The position numbers and the translations under genes were made by a program. From assembly GCA_020161975.1 (NCBI GenBank), contig JAIUNP010000002.1:1-64000 (forward strand): a stretch of 64,000 nt of DNA. Direction: 5' to 3'. Position 1 is the first letter of the stretch; every line of letters begins with the position of its first letter. Positions 1 to 7,886 of the stretch are shown here, in pieces. Under the pieces are notes generated by a model that was given only the letters and a program-made list of their open reading frames with translations, was not told the DNA's origin and ran no database searches. This DNA is from Pseudomonadota bacterium. GTDB taxonomy: Bacteria; Pseudomonadota; Alphaproteobacteria; Rhizobiales; Beijerinckiaceae.

Positions 1-349
1 ACAATCCACGGAGATCAAGGCGACCCTGAAGGCCCATCAGGAAAGACAAGTCAGACACCACCGGCGATGAAACCACCTCTGCCAGAAGTCTGGCCAGATT
101 GCGCCTCCCCCCTGCCCTGCTGTCTCGCGGCGCCCGCCACTCCACTTGATTCAGGTCAGCCAGAAAGATGGAAGGTAAAGGACGACATCCGAACGAGTGC
201 TGCGGCCGGCCAAGATGCAGGTCAATCCAAGCTGAGACTCCACCGCAACCGGCGCAACTCGATGATGATCTGACAGTGAGGCCCTTGCCCCCCGTTCCCG
301 CCCCAAGTCCCGCCGCTTCAATGATCGCTTGGCAAACGCGCGTCGAAAC
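1..349 (-). repeat. Copy A of the DUF736-module leader repeat (non-coding)
   Basis: This stretch is a diverged copy of the distal part of the leader found beside both DUF736 genes (about 12880-13228 and 17730-18079). Shared landmarks in order are CACGGAGATCAAGGCGACCC, a CCACCGGCGATG block, a CCTCCCCCCTGCCCTGCTG-like block, and a terminal CGCTT...GTCGAAAC. No convincing reading frame runs through it. The proximal part of the module, including the DUF736 gene expected on the minus strand, would lie left of base 1. Confidence 0.75.
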
Positions 350-510
350 CGGGCCGTCCAGCCGTAGAAATCAGCATGCCGCAGCGGGCTTACCGATGGC
401 CAATGCTGGCCGTGCCTGCCTGCAGCCAGCAAATGCAAACACCCCCCAACGAAACCGCCGGAGGGTGCCAAAGGGGTAGGAATTGCCAGTCAGCCTGCGG
501 GGCGCGCGCG
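350..510. other. Non-coding stretch before ardB-like gene
   Basis: No supported gene is seen. It separates the end of the leader repeat from the stop codon of the ArdB-like gene, and the short open frames across it have no recognisable protein features. Confidence 0.5.
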
Positions 511-933
511 TCAGTCGATCGCCTTGAAGATCTCGCCCGCCTCGGGGTGGTCGCGTGCGAACCCGTATAGCCGCATGTAGGCTTCGGACAGTTGGTCGGC
601 CTCATGCCGGAACGAGAGATGGGACAGCGCAAAGAGGGTGGCGATGATTCCTGCGGCCTCGGCCGAAACCTCGCCCATAAAGCCGTTGGTTTCGCAAAAG
701 ATGCGGAACCTCTTGTCGGCGTCGGGCGACATGAACAGGGGCTGGCCGTCCCGCTCTTGGAAATGCCAGAGACCACCTGTGTAGTCGTCGGGGGCCAGCC
801 AGGACATGAACTGATAGACGGCCCGCTCGCCCATCAACATCAGGGCAGGGCTGAACAGCGCGGGCAGGAACGCCATGCGGCGCGCCTCGGGCACGAGGGT
901 CACAGGTTTAAGGGCGGTTGCAGCTTCGGTCAT
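511..933 (-). CDS. ArdB-like antirestriction protein
   Basis: A 140-aa protein matching the ArdB/Antirestrict family in length and pattern: an N-terminal R-x-x-FLPALF segment, a conserved GERAVYQFM stretch, a Y-TGG-LW-F core near residue 52, and an acidic C-terminus. ArdB proteins from mobile elements block type I restriction and so protect an entering plasmid; this role is family knowledge, not shown here. It is read leftward at the edge of the plasmid-maintenance block and is divergent from the broken small gene at 1098. The leader holds a GGTGG/CCACC hairpin with a GAGAGG-like loop, weakly resembling the leader hairpins of other genes in this window. Confidence 0.8.
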   Translation of the reverse strand: MTEAATALKPVTLVPEARRMAFLPALFSPALMLMGERAVYQFMSWLAPDDYTGGLWHFQERDGQPLFMSPDADKRFRIFCETNGFMGEVSAEAAGIIATLFALSHLSFRHEADQLSEAYMRLYGFARDHPEAGEIFKAID

Positions 934-1097
934 CGGAAATCCTTCGGTTCAGGGGTGAGTTGCGCGCCCCGGTGGCCCTCTCGACCCACCCGAACACGCC
1001 GATTTCTGGCCCAACTCTCCCTCTCATGCGGTCGTGGAGTTGATTTTGTTCTCTATATGTTCTATGTTGAAGAGACGATCCACATGGGAGATCCATC

Positions 1098-1388
1098 ATG
1101 GACGCTGCCACGTTTGCAATGCCCGCCACTGAACGCCAGATCGCCTATGCGCGGTCGCTGGCGCTCCGGAACCAGAGCCTGTTGCCTTAGGAAGTCCAAC
1201 AAGACCGCCGCTCGCTCAGCGCCTGGATTGAGGCGCAGGCAAAGCTGCAACCTGCTGACACCAGCCATCCGACCTCCAAGCAGGTCGCCTTTGCCGAACG
1301 GCTCGCGCGGATCAAACGCCGCGCCGTGCCGGACGAATGCTTTCGGGACCGGCAGCTGCTGTCGCGTTGGATCGACAGCAACCGCTAA
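1098..1388 (+). pseudogene. Small plasmid gene interrupted by in-frame TAG
   Basis: Read from ATG 1098, the frame runs 96 codons to TAA 1386-1388 but is broken by TAG at 1188-1190 (codon 31), after NQSLLP and before EVQQDRRSLS. Both halves have a coherent protein pattern with repeated motifs (RQIAYARSLA in the first half, KQVAFAERLA in the second), ending in SRWIDSNR. This looks like one small duplicated-motif protein. A single G-to-A change from TGG (Trp) would explain the stop. It is divergent from ardB. Function is unknown. Readthrough or a sequencing error cannot be excluded. Confidence 0.7.
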
Positions 1389-1433
1389 GGCAAAACCTGG
1401 CCCCGGTACGGGGAAGGACGGGTTGCAAGGCAG

Positions 1434-2078
1434 CTATCCGAACCGCCGGCCTTCCTCGGTGAAGGTATAGCCATTGGCGATCAGCGTCTCGTCCACGGCC
1501 TCGTCCGATGTCAGGTAGTCGTACTCCTGCTCAAGCTGGCGATAGAGCCAATTGGCGAGGTCGCGCAGCGCATCGGTGACAATGGACTCGGCATCGCCGA
1601 TGACCTCGACCGCGGCCGCACTGTCCCGGGACACAGAGACCGCCATGGTGAAGGCATGGTAGTAGTTGCCGCGATGCGTGACCTCGGCGCGCAGCTGGTA
1701 GAAATTCTGCCGCTGCGCCGCCTGCAAGGTCTCCGCGATCCGATGCAGGGTCTTGTCCTTCGGCGCATAAGCGCGAAGTTCGGCGGCGGCGGATTTCCGG
1801 TAAGAGTACCAGCCCTCCCAACAAGCACCATCGCCCTGCGACCAGAAGCCGCTGAACCAGATGCAAGGGTCCTGCCCGGTGCGACCGCCGATAGGGCGAG
1901 TGGTCCTGGTCTTCACGCGGATACCGAGAGTTTCCGCGATGTGCTGGAAGTCCTCGTAGACCGCGTCATGCCAGTCATGGTCGAAACCGCCCTCGCGATA
2001 CCAGGCGCGGGCTCTGTCCTTGGCGCCATCGGGAAGTTCATTGAGGCGATAGACGGTCATTGAGATCACTTCGGGCAT
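1434..2078 (-). CDS. Conserved plasmid protein of unknown function (214 aa)
   Basis: Start chosen at ATG 2078 (MPEVISMTVYRLNELPD), because an AGGGA Shine-Dalgarno-like sequence lies about eight bases upstream. An in-frame start further out (2147) has no such signal. The protein is soluble, rich in aromatic residues (WYREGGFDHDWHDAVYEDF, IWFSGFWSQGDGACWEGWYSY), with no signal peptide or membrane segment. I do not recognise a named domain. It is the last gene of the leftward operon that starts near 9116, a position occupied by small conserved plasmid proteins, so it is most likely a plasmid accessory factor. Confidence 0.7.
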   Translation of the reverse strand: MPEVISMTVYRLNELPDGAKDRARAWYREGGFDHDWHDAVYEDFQHIAETLGIRVKTRTTRPIGGRTGQDPCIWFSGFWSQGDGACWEGWYSYRKSAAAELRAYAPKDKTLHRIAETLQAAQRQNFYQLRAEVTHRGNYYHAFTMAVSVSRDSAAAVEVIGDAESIVTDALRDLANWLYRQLEQEYDYLTSDEAVDETLIANGYTFTEEGRRFG

Positions 2079-2143
2079 GAGCGGGTCCCTGTGTTGCATG
2101 GCCCGGTCAATTGCCGGGGGTGGGTTTCCGGAAGGGGCGAGGA

Positions 2144-2707
2144 TCAAGCCACCAGGGCTTGGTCGACTGCAGCGGCTGCAAGGTCGCGCCAGAACCGATC
2201 GACCAGTCGGCCTTCCAGCGAGCGGGCGCGGGTGAGCAGGGCCGCAGCAGACGCGGGATCGCCGACGTGGGTCGCCGCGCGGGCCTCGGCTCGAAGCCCG
2301 CAGGCCTCACTCACCACGCGCCGCGCCTCGGCATCGCTGTCGACCGGCGCGCACCAGCGGATCAGGCCTGCCTGCACGTCACCTGCCAGCAGCAGGCAGT
2401 GCTCGGCATCGAGAATGGTGATGAACTGCGGCGCCAGACGCAGGGCCGGATCGTGGCCTGCGGCGATAAGACCGGAAGTTGCTGCGGTGCGAGCTACAAT
2501 CATGGCAGCCGCGAGGTCACCGAAGGTGCCGAGATCGACTTCGCGCTCGAAGCGCAGCTGATCGAGCGCCGGATCGTCCCAATGCGCGCGGCAGCGGCAG
2601 TTGATGCGCAGGGGCAAGCGGTCCGCAAGGCGCAGATGGGCAAGAACCCCGCCGATCAAGTTGTCGCCGGGGCCTCGGAAGGCGGTTTGGGAGATGGGTG
2701 CAGTCAT
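2144..2707 (-). CDS. Conserved plasmid protein of unknown function (187 aa)
   Basis: Start at ATG 2707 (MTAPISQTAF), preceded by GGAG and a leader hairpin (2722-2761). The longer frame upstream crosses that hairpin and is not protein-like. The product is alanine- and arginine-rich, predicted soluble and mostly helical, with no recognised motif. It lies between the DUF7007-like gene and the 214-aa gene in one leftward operon. Its own hairpin-bearing leader suggests a separately controlled start within the operon. Function unknown. Confidence 0.65.
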   Translation of the reverse strand: MTAPISQTAFRGPGDNLIGGVLAHLRLADRLPLRINCRCRAHWDDPALDQLRFEREVDLGTFGDLAAAMIVARTAATSGLIAAGHDPALRLAPQFITILDAEHCLLLAGDVQAGLIRWCAPVDSDAEARRVVSEACGLRAEARAATHVGDPASAAALLTRARSLEGRLVDRFWRDLAAAAVDQALVA

Positions 2708-2721
2708 CTGAATCACTCCGC

Positions 2722-2761
2722 GACAGGCGGCAGGAGACACTCTCCCACCCTGAAACCCGTC
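2722..2761 (-). promoter_or_regulatory. Leader hairpin of the 187-aa gene
   Basis: In the transcript sense, GACGGG pairs with CCTGTC (one G-U) around an inner GGGAGA-GTG-TCTCC hairpin, followed by CGGAG and the start codon at 2707. The same architecture occurs before the genes starting at 8768, 20671 and 22609. Confidence 0.55.
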
Positions 2762-2832
2762 ACGGAACCACCCGCCCATCTCTCCCTCTGGCGGGTGCCT
2801 GACCGAGAAGCCGTGCACCCGCCATCTGGGGA

Positions 2833-3717
2833 TCACCCCCCTGCCCTGCCTCGCCAGCCGATGAAACTCGACGGGCCGTCATAGACGGCGTGGCGTGCCT
2901 CATCGATGACGAAGCCGAAGGCCCCGACCTTGTACTCCCCGGATGGAACAAGGAAGCGGCGCTCCTCGGATTGGGGATCGCGACGCCCGCCGCGCGTGGC
3001 GATCACCTCGGTGAAACCGCGATGCTGGTCGGAATAGATCGCCGAGATCACGACCCAGTTTTTCGCGTGATCGCGGGCAAAGGCTTCGCCGTCGCGCGTG
3101 CGGGATTCACCAGAACGCAGCGCGCGGCCCTTGATCGCCTCCCAGGCATCCGGCCAGTTGTGGCGCAGGGTCTCTTCGGCTTGGCGCCGCTCAAGCCCGG
3201 TAAAGAGAACCGGCCAGGCGGTCGCGACAGCAGCCCAAGCGGCATCTTCCTCGTACCAGCCACCAGCCTCGCGCAGCATGGGATGGACTTGGGCATTGCG
3301 GTCCTCCGACAGGTGGAACCCGCCATGACCGGAAGTCGAATGGAAGACCACGCCCTCGCTGTAACGGACCGCGCCCTGCGATGGCCCCCACGGCGTGCTC
3401 GCATGCGTGCGAAATTCCTGGCGTCCGAGGGCGGCCTTCTCGCCCTGATATTCGGCCTGTTCCTGAACGACGGCGTGGAAAGCAGCCTCATCAGCGACAT
3501 CGCCACCATGGCCATAGAAGTCGGACCGCTTCCAGTCCGAAAGGGGTTTGGAGAGACGCCAACCGCTGCCGAGGTAATGCCGCCCCTCAGCCGTGGGGAT
3601 CATGGCATAGGCGGCATCGCCGATTCGGGCGACGGTCAGGCCATCGGAACTGCGGCCGAATTCCGGGAAGGGGAAGGGGAAAGCGGCGGGCGCGCAAGAC
3701 GGAACAACTGTGTTCAT
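2833..3717 (-). CDS. DUF7007-like plasmid protein
   Basis: A 294-aa protein starting at ATG 3717 (MNTVVPSCAP). The start overlaps the stop codon of the interrupted upstream gene as ATGA, so the two were translationally coupled before the RIT insertion. A central segment (TPWGPSQGAV, then GVVFHSTSGHGGFHLSED) and downstream WYEEDAAWAAVATAWP are the pattern I associate with DUF7007. The C-terminus has a KNWVVISAIYSDQHRG stretch and ends SSFIGWRGRAGG. Function unknown. The RIT insertion has probably removed its original upstream promoter, so expression may now depend on read-through from the recombinase operon. Confidence 0.7.
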   Translation of the reverse strand: MNTVVPSCAPAAFPFPFPEFGRSSDGLTVARIGDAAYAMIPTAEGRHYLGSGWRLSKPLSDWKRSDFYGHGGDVADEAAFHAVVQEQAEYQGEKAALGRQEFRTHASTPWGPSQGAVRYSEGVVFHSTSGHGGFHLSEDRNAQVHPMLREAGGWYEEDAAWAAVATAWPVLFTGLERRQAEETLRHNWPDAWEAIKGRALRSGESRTRDGEAFARDHAKNWVVISAIYSDQHRGFTEVIATRGGRRDPQSEERRFLVPSGEYKVGAFGFVIDEARHAVYDGPSSFIGWRGRAGG

Positions 3718-3872
3718 GCGACGAGCGCCTCCACCGCGTCGATGTCTTCGCCGTTCAACGCAGCAGTCAGCCATTCATGGGTGCTGATCCAGCCGATACT
3801 TTTGCGCACTCCAAGGTCGATGATATGCGCGCCGCCGCCATACGCCTCCAGCCGGGGCCGGGAACAGGTGTG
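3714..3872 (-). pseudogene. 3' part of gene interrupted by the RIT element
   Basis: This is the detached C-terminal coding part: 52 codons beginning HTCSRPRLEAYGGGAHIIDL and ending AVEALVA at TGA 3714-3716. It has no start of its own. Joined to the 5' part (7604 down to 7326), the reading frame continues exactly (93 + 52 codons), giving a 145-aa protein with ...LWGFDYA followed by HTCSRPR. Function unknown. The stop overlaps the start of the DUF7007-like gene. Confidence 0.85.
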
Positions 3873-3906
3873 GGCATATTATGCCGGGGTCAGGATTATG
3901 CCGCAT
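3873..3906. repeat. Left 34-bp terminal inverted repeat of RIT element
   Basis: Begins GGCATATTATGCCGGGGTCA and is identical, in reverse complement, to 7272-7305. It contains two copies of the ATTATGCC word. The same word recurs inside the left end at 3953-3963 (TTCGGCATAAT), just before the last recombinase stop. Confidence 0.9.
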
Positions 3907-3961
3907 AGCCACGTTCTGAGCTTGCTCTTGTTGATCATGATCATGCGGTCATTCGGCATAA

Positions 3962-4954
3962 TCAGAGCGACTCAAGGAAGGCGAGCAACTGATCGTCCGG
4001 TCGGTATCTGCCTGATCTGACGCCTGGCGCTGTTACCTGCCGCAGAGCATTTTCTTTCAGACGCATATCGGCATGGATGTAGATCTGGGTCGTTTCCACG
4101 GATTCATGGCCGAGCCAAAGCGCGATGACCGTCTGATCGACACCGCTATGCAAAAGTTCCATCGCAGTGCTGTGCCGAAGAGTGTGCGGCGTGACGCGCT
4201 TTCCCGCGAGGCTCGGGCAGGTCTGCGCGGCCGACGCGCAGTATTTTCGGACCAGGTGTTCGAGCGCGTCCCGACTGAGGCGATCGCCGCGGATCGAGGG
4301 GAACAGGGGCCCGGAGCTTTCCTTGCGATCATGAACCCAAGCCTGGATCAGTTTGGCCGTATCACGGCGCAATGGTGTTCGGCGGTCTTTGCGGCCTTTG
4401 CCAACACATTTGACATGGGCGCCGGTGCCAAACACGATATCATCGCAATTCAGGTTGACCAGTTCCGAAGCCCGCAAACCGGTTTGCAAGGCAAGGAGTA
4501 GCAACGCGTGATCCCTCCGCCCGACCCAGGTGGTGCGATCCGGTGCGCCGAGCAATGCGGCGATTTCCTCGGCATCGAGGAAGGTCACGGCCCTTTTCAC
4601 TTGACGCTTGTTCGGCATGGCCAGGATGCGTTGGCAATGATGCAGCCATTCCGGTTCGGTCATCGCGACATAGCGGAAGAATGACCTGATCGCGGCCAGC
4701 CGGGCGTTTCGCGATCTGATTGTGTTGCCGCGGGACACTTCGACGTGGCTGAGGAAGTCCGCCACTATGTCGGCGTCGATGTCGGCCACCTCCAGCTTAG
4801 TCGGGGTCTTGCCGCTGCGGGCTCCGGCATAACGGATCAGCAGGCGGAAGGTGTCGCGGTACGCCGCGATGGTATGACGGCTGGCTTCCATCTGGACGCA
4901 CAGGCGATCTGTGAAGAAGCGCTGCACCAAGGCAGGGAAAGTAGCGGTCCTCAT
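3962..4954 (-). CDS. Tyrosine recombinase, third gene of RIT trio
   Basis: 330 aa. N-terminal SAM-like core-binding domain (about 1-115), then the catalytic domain. Visible active-site residues: R161 in TGLRASELVNL, K186 in GKGRKDRRTPL, H257-x-x-R260 in PHTLRHSTAM, H283 in LGHESVETTQ and nucleophile Y292 in IYIHA. All are present, so it looks catalytically competent. The ATG overlaps the previous stop by four bases (ATGA), implying coupled translation. It resembles XerD/phage-type integrases. In RIT elements all three recombinases are thought to act together; the individual roles are not known from the sequence. Confidence 0.9.
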   Translation of the reverse strand: MRTATFPALVQRFFTDRLCVQMEASRHTIAAYRDTFRLLIRYAGARSGKTPTKLEVADIDADIVADFLSHVEVSRGNTIRSRNARLAAIRSFFRYVAMTEPEWLHHCQRILAMPNKRQVKRAVTFLDAEEIAALLGAPDRTTWVGRRDHALLLLALQTGLRASELVNLNCDDIVFGTGAHVKCVGKGRKDRRTPLRRDTAKLIQAWVHDRKESSGPLFPSIRGDRLSRDALEHLVRKYCASAAQTCPSLAGKRVTPHTLRHSTAMELLHSGVDQTVIALWLGHESVETTQIYIHADMRLKENALRQVTAPGVRSGRYRPDDQLLAFLESL

Positions 4955-5898
4955 TGCACGTTCTCCTCTGCCGAACCATCTCTGAGCCGCGCCGAAGCCA
5001 GTTCCAGAAGCTCGGGCACGGCCTGAAGATACCAGTAGGTGTCCCTCAGCCCCTCATGCCCGAGATAGGTCGTCAACTTGTGCATTTCGCGCGCAGCGTC
5101 ATGTCCGGCGCGGTACCATCCGGTGATAGTCCTTACGGCAAAAGTATGCCGAAGGTCATGGATACGCGGAGGGTTGCCAAGCATCGGCTTCGACCATGTG
5201 CCGCGCAGTCCGACACTCTGACAGACGCGGACGAAGTTTGCTCGCGCCCAGCAATAGTTGGGCCGCACACCCTTACAATTCACGAAGAGCGGTTCCGCCC
5301 GCCGCTCAAGCAGCCGGTCCCGCTCGGCGCAATAGTGCGCCAATCGATCTGAGACATCCGGATCAATCGGAATGAGCCGTTCCTTGCCGTTCTTGCCATT
5401 GCGGACATGCAAAGTCTGCTGTTCGGCATCAAAATCCTCCGAATCGAGGGCGAGGGCTTCCGCAATGCGCATCCCTGTCACGGCGATAAGACCGTAGAGC
5501 ATCGCGCAGGTCAGGCCGCGCATCCCGTAGGTAGACGGCAACTCCCGTGCCGCGCTGATGATCTGGGCGACTTCAGCATCGCTATAGATATATGGCGCGG
5601 GCCGCCTGACTCTGCTCGGGACGAATCCGCGCGGCGGCGGGTTCTCGTGACGTTCATCCATGCTGTGCAGCCATAGTGCGAACAGACGAACAGCGGTGAA
5701 CCTGCTTGACCGGGTTCCACTGCATGCTGGTCGCTGGCGTTTCATCCAGTCAAGGATGAGTTCCCGTGTGACAGAGCCATTTCCGTTCTGATCGACGAAG
5801 GTGGCGAAGCTGCGCAACCGCAATTCGTCGGTTGTCAGCTTGGCCCCGAACATTCGGCGGAGATGGAGATATCGATCGATTTCCGCATGAAGGGTCAT
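4951..5898 (-). CDS. Tyrosine recombinase, second gene of RIT trio
   Basis: 315 aa. Catalytic residues seen: R144 in TGMRIAEAL, K169 or K172 in NGKNGKERLIPI, H247-x-x-R250 in HDLRHTFAVRT, H281 in YLGHEGLRDT, and Y288 or Y290 as nucleophile. The N-terminal domain is shorter than in its neighbours. It overlaps both flanking recombinase genes by four bases, so the three are one translational unit. No frameshift or missing key residue is seen. Confidence 0.9.
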   Translation of the reverse strand: MTLHAEIDRYLHLRRMFGAKLTTDELRLRSFATFVDQNGNGSVTRELILDWMKRQRPACSGTRSSRFTAVRLFALWLHSMDERHENPPPRGFVPSRVRRPAPYIYSDAEVAQIISAARELPSTYGMRGLTCAMLYGLIAVTGMRIAEALALDSEDFDAEQQTLHVRNGKNGKERLIPIDPDVSDRLAHYCAERDRLLERRAEPLFVNCKGVRPNYCWARANFVRVCQSVGLRGTWSKPMLGNPPRIHDLRHTFAVRTITGWYRAGHDAAREMHKLTTYLGHEGLRDTYWYLQAVPELLELASARLRDGSAEENVQ

Positions 5899-7115
5899 TT
5901 CAGGATCTCCTCCATGGGCCAGGGTTGAGCAACGGAACGCAAGTTGGCGATGTCGAGCTTGGCGTAGATCATCGTGGTCGCGCGAGACTTGTGGCGCAGC
6001 ACATCACCGACCTCGTTCAGAGCAACGCCACTGCGCACCATGCGTGTCGCGAGGCTATGGCGCAGCACATGCGATCCGAGGTACCGGGCAGGCATCTCAA
6101 TCTTCAATGCGATGCAAGCTCGGCCAAGGAGCTTGTTGATGATGCGGCTGTCCTTGAACCCAAGGTTGGGTGCATAGGAACGGACGAACAGCACGCGCGT
6201 GGTAGTCGTTGGGCGGGTGTCTCGCAGATACGCGCTGATCGCGGAGCCCACATCTTCTGGAAGTGGGAGGCGGTCGCGCTGTTTGCCCTTGCCTCTGACA
6301 AGCAATTCACCCGCGCGCCAGTCGATGTCGTCGATTTCTATCGCGATAACCTCAGGAACGCGCAGGCCAAGCCGGGCCATAAGCAGGAACATGGCGTGAT
6401 CGCGCTGGCCGCTACTGGATTCCCGACGTACCCATTCCAAAATAGCTTCAATGTCGACTGGTGGCAGGTATCGCGGAAGTCGGGGCTGACGCGTCCGATG
6501 GACCGTTGGTACAGCTGACGACAGATTTGTGGCAGTCAAGCCCCGGGCAAACAGATACTGGAAGAAGCAGCGCAGATGCGATGCCGGCGTCCGTGCCATC
6601 GACAGGCTTTTGCCCTTCTGAACGTGCTCTAAGAACCCAACGATGTCGTGATGCTTGATCAAGGAAGTATCAGGCATCATGTCGCCAAACCGGTAATCCA
6701 GGAAACGGACGGCATACCGCCTGATGTGGTAAACCGAACTTGAGCTCAGACCGCGCTGCCCGAGCAGGAACCTCTCCAAGTCATCCAGCAGTTGATCTTT
6801 GGCGATCTGGGCGTCGGATACATGTGGCGGAATGGCGACGCCGATGTCGATGAGATGGAGGACAAACCGTCTGACCAGGTTCGGAATCTTGATAGCATTC
6901 TTGCGGTGAAAGGGGACCTGCCGCGCGAGGTAGTCGGCCAGTTCCAACGTCAAAGACGTTGGCGCCACGTTCTCGGCCTCAAGCACGCGGCCAAAGCGGC
7001 GAAGTTGGAAGCGATAATGCGAGAGCGCACGGCGCTGCATGTTTGTGGGTGCGAGGCTCTCCTCGAACGACGTGAAGTAGGGGTCGAGGCAGGTTGCCTG
7101 AATTTTCGTGGCCAT
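5895..7115 (-). CDS. Tyrosine recombinase, first gene of RIT trio
   Basis: 406 aa, the longest of the trio, with an extended N-terminal region of about 110 residues before the core-binding domain. Catalytic set: R252 in ARLGLRVPEV, K276 or K278 in RGKGKQRD, H349-x-x-R352 in HVLRHSLATR, H375 in LRHKSRATT and Y384 in IYAKLD. It is the promoter-proximal gene of the leftward trio. The space between its start and the right terminal repeat (7116-7271) holds another inverted copy of the recombinase word (ATTATGCCGAA, 7146-7156). Confidence 0.9.
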   Translation of the reverse strand: MATKIQATCLDPYFTSFEESLAPTNMQRRALSHYRFQLRRFGRVLEAENVAPTSLTLELADYLARQVPFHRKNAIKIPNLVRRFVLHLIDIGVAIPPHVSDAQIAKDQLLDDLERFLLGQRGLSSSSVYHIRRYAVRFLDYRFGDMMPDTSLIKHHDIVGFLEHVQKGKSLSMARTPASHLRCFFQYLFARGLTATNLSSAVPTVHRTRQPRLPRYLPPVDIEAILEWVRRESSSGQRDHAMFLLMARLGLRVPEVIAIEIDDIDWRAGELLVRGKGKQRDRLPLPEDVGSAISAYLRDTRPTTTTRVLFVRSYAPNLGFKDSRIINKLLGRACIALKIEMPARYLGSHVLRHSLATRMVRSGVALNEVGDVLRHKSRATTMIYAKLDIANLRSVAQPWPMEEILK

Positions 7116-7271
7116 TGGCTTTCTCCATGTTGCTGGAGCAACAAGGATTATGCCGAACGTTTCAGGGCGAAACCGCGGACTCGGAATTGAGGGGCCAACT
7201 ACCCAGCCGCTTGTACAGCTTGGGTCTTAGCAGCCGGTAGCAAGTCGATACTTGCCGTCGCCTGGCGGGCC

Positions 7272-7305
7272 ATGCGGCATAATCCTGACCCCGGCATAAT
7301 ATGCC
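7272..7305. repeat. Right 34-bp terminal inverted repeat of RIT element
   Basis: Exact reverse complement of 3873-3906. It is followed outward by the 20-bp palindrome at 7306-7325, which is absent from the left end. Confidence 0.9.
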
Positions 7306-7325
7306 TTATGCCGAATTCGGCATAA
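7306..7325. repeat. 20-bp perfect palindrome at the right RIT end
   Basis: TTATGCCGAATTCGGCATAA is a perfect palindrome made of two inverted copies of the word also seen in the terminal repeats and inside both ends. It probably is a recombinase binding or crossover site. It lies directly against the resumed host gene at 7326. Confidence 0.75.
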
Positions 7326-7604
7326 GGCATAGTCGAAGCCCCAGAGACCGGTGAGGTCGAGATCTTCCGCGAGGCACAGCACGAAGCGGATGACGCTTTC
7401 GACGTCGCCCTGCCCATCGTCATGAAACCAGAGCACCGAACTGCCCGGGCCATCCTGCAGCGACAGCGCAAAGCCCGAGAACTCCGGATCGTCCGAGGCC
7501 TCGTCTTCTTCGCGCAAGCGCAAGTATAGGTCGAGCGCCGCGATAGCCTTGTTGGCCGTGCCCACGTCCAGGACGCAGGAGAAGTGTGTGAAATAATCAG
7601 CCAC
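7326..7604 (-). pseudogene. 5' part of gene interrupted by the RIT element
   Basis: The start is GTG at 7604 with AAGGAG about eight bases upstream. 93 codons (beginning MADYFTHFSCVLDVGTANKA, ending GLWGFDYA) run to the insertion point. The present frame reads on into the element for about 30 unrelated residues before a stop. The intact ancestor was a 145-aa acidic soluble protein of unknown function, third last in the leftward plasmid operon. Whether the truncated form is made or functional is unknown. Confidence 0.85.
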
Positions 7605-7678
7605 GATGGGCTCCTTTCAGAATGAAAAACCCGAGGCCCCGTCGACCGGGTCAGGTTGCGTTGCGATTGGGGGAGAAA

Positions 7679-7885
7679 TCAGCCCGCTTCTGCGGGCTGG
7701 GGGATTTTGGCGGCGGCCTGCGCCGCGGCATGGGCTTGCAAGAGGTCGCGGTAATAGCGTTTGCGCGCCTCGCGCCAGCTGCGGACCGCGAGCGTGTCGG
7801 GATGCAACCGGCGGATCGCCGTGCGGACGACCGTGAGGGGAGAGGCGTCAGGCGGAAGACCGAGGTTCTGATATACCCGGCTCAT
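7679..7885 (-). CDS. Small conserved plasmid protein (68 aa)
   Basis: Basic small protein with VYQNLGLPPDASPLTVVRTA near the N-terminus and a helical RSWREARKRYYRDLLQAHAA segment. It begins one base after the stop of the DUF6915-like gene, so it is tightly packed in the leftward operon. No catalytic motif seen; function unknown. Confidence 0.65.
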   Translation of the reverse strand: MSRVYQNLGLPPDASPLTVVRTAIRRLHPDTLAVRSWREARKRYYRDLLQAHAAAQAAAKIPQPAEAG

Positions 7886-7886
7886 T

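Larger units (their letters stand above)
3873..7325 (-). mobile_element. RIT element (recombinase in trio), about 3.45 kb
   Basis: Three consecutive, overlapping tyrosine recombinase genes are bounded by perfect 34-bp inverted repeats at 3873-3906 and 7272-7305. This is the defining layout of RIT elements. GGCATA is present at both junctions (3873-3878 and 7326-7331) and can be read as a 6-bp target duplication, although it also matches the repeat end. The right side carries an extra 20-bp perfect palindrome at 7306-7325. Removing 3873-7325 restores an open reading frame, which fixes the insertion point. Confidence 0.88.

Noticed and set aside
592-1470. 292-codon plus-strand frame over the ArdB-like gene and the broken small gene
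   Set aside because: No domain features; overlaps better-supported genes on both strands.
3876-3908. ATTATGCC repeats read as a CRISPR or REP array
   Set aside because: They are few, tied to the RIT ends, and lack regular spacers.
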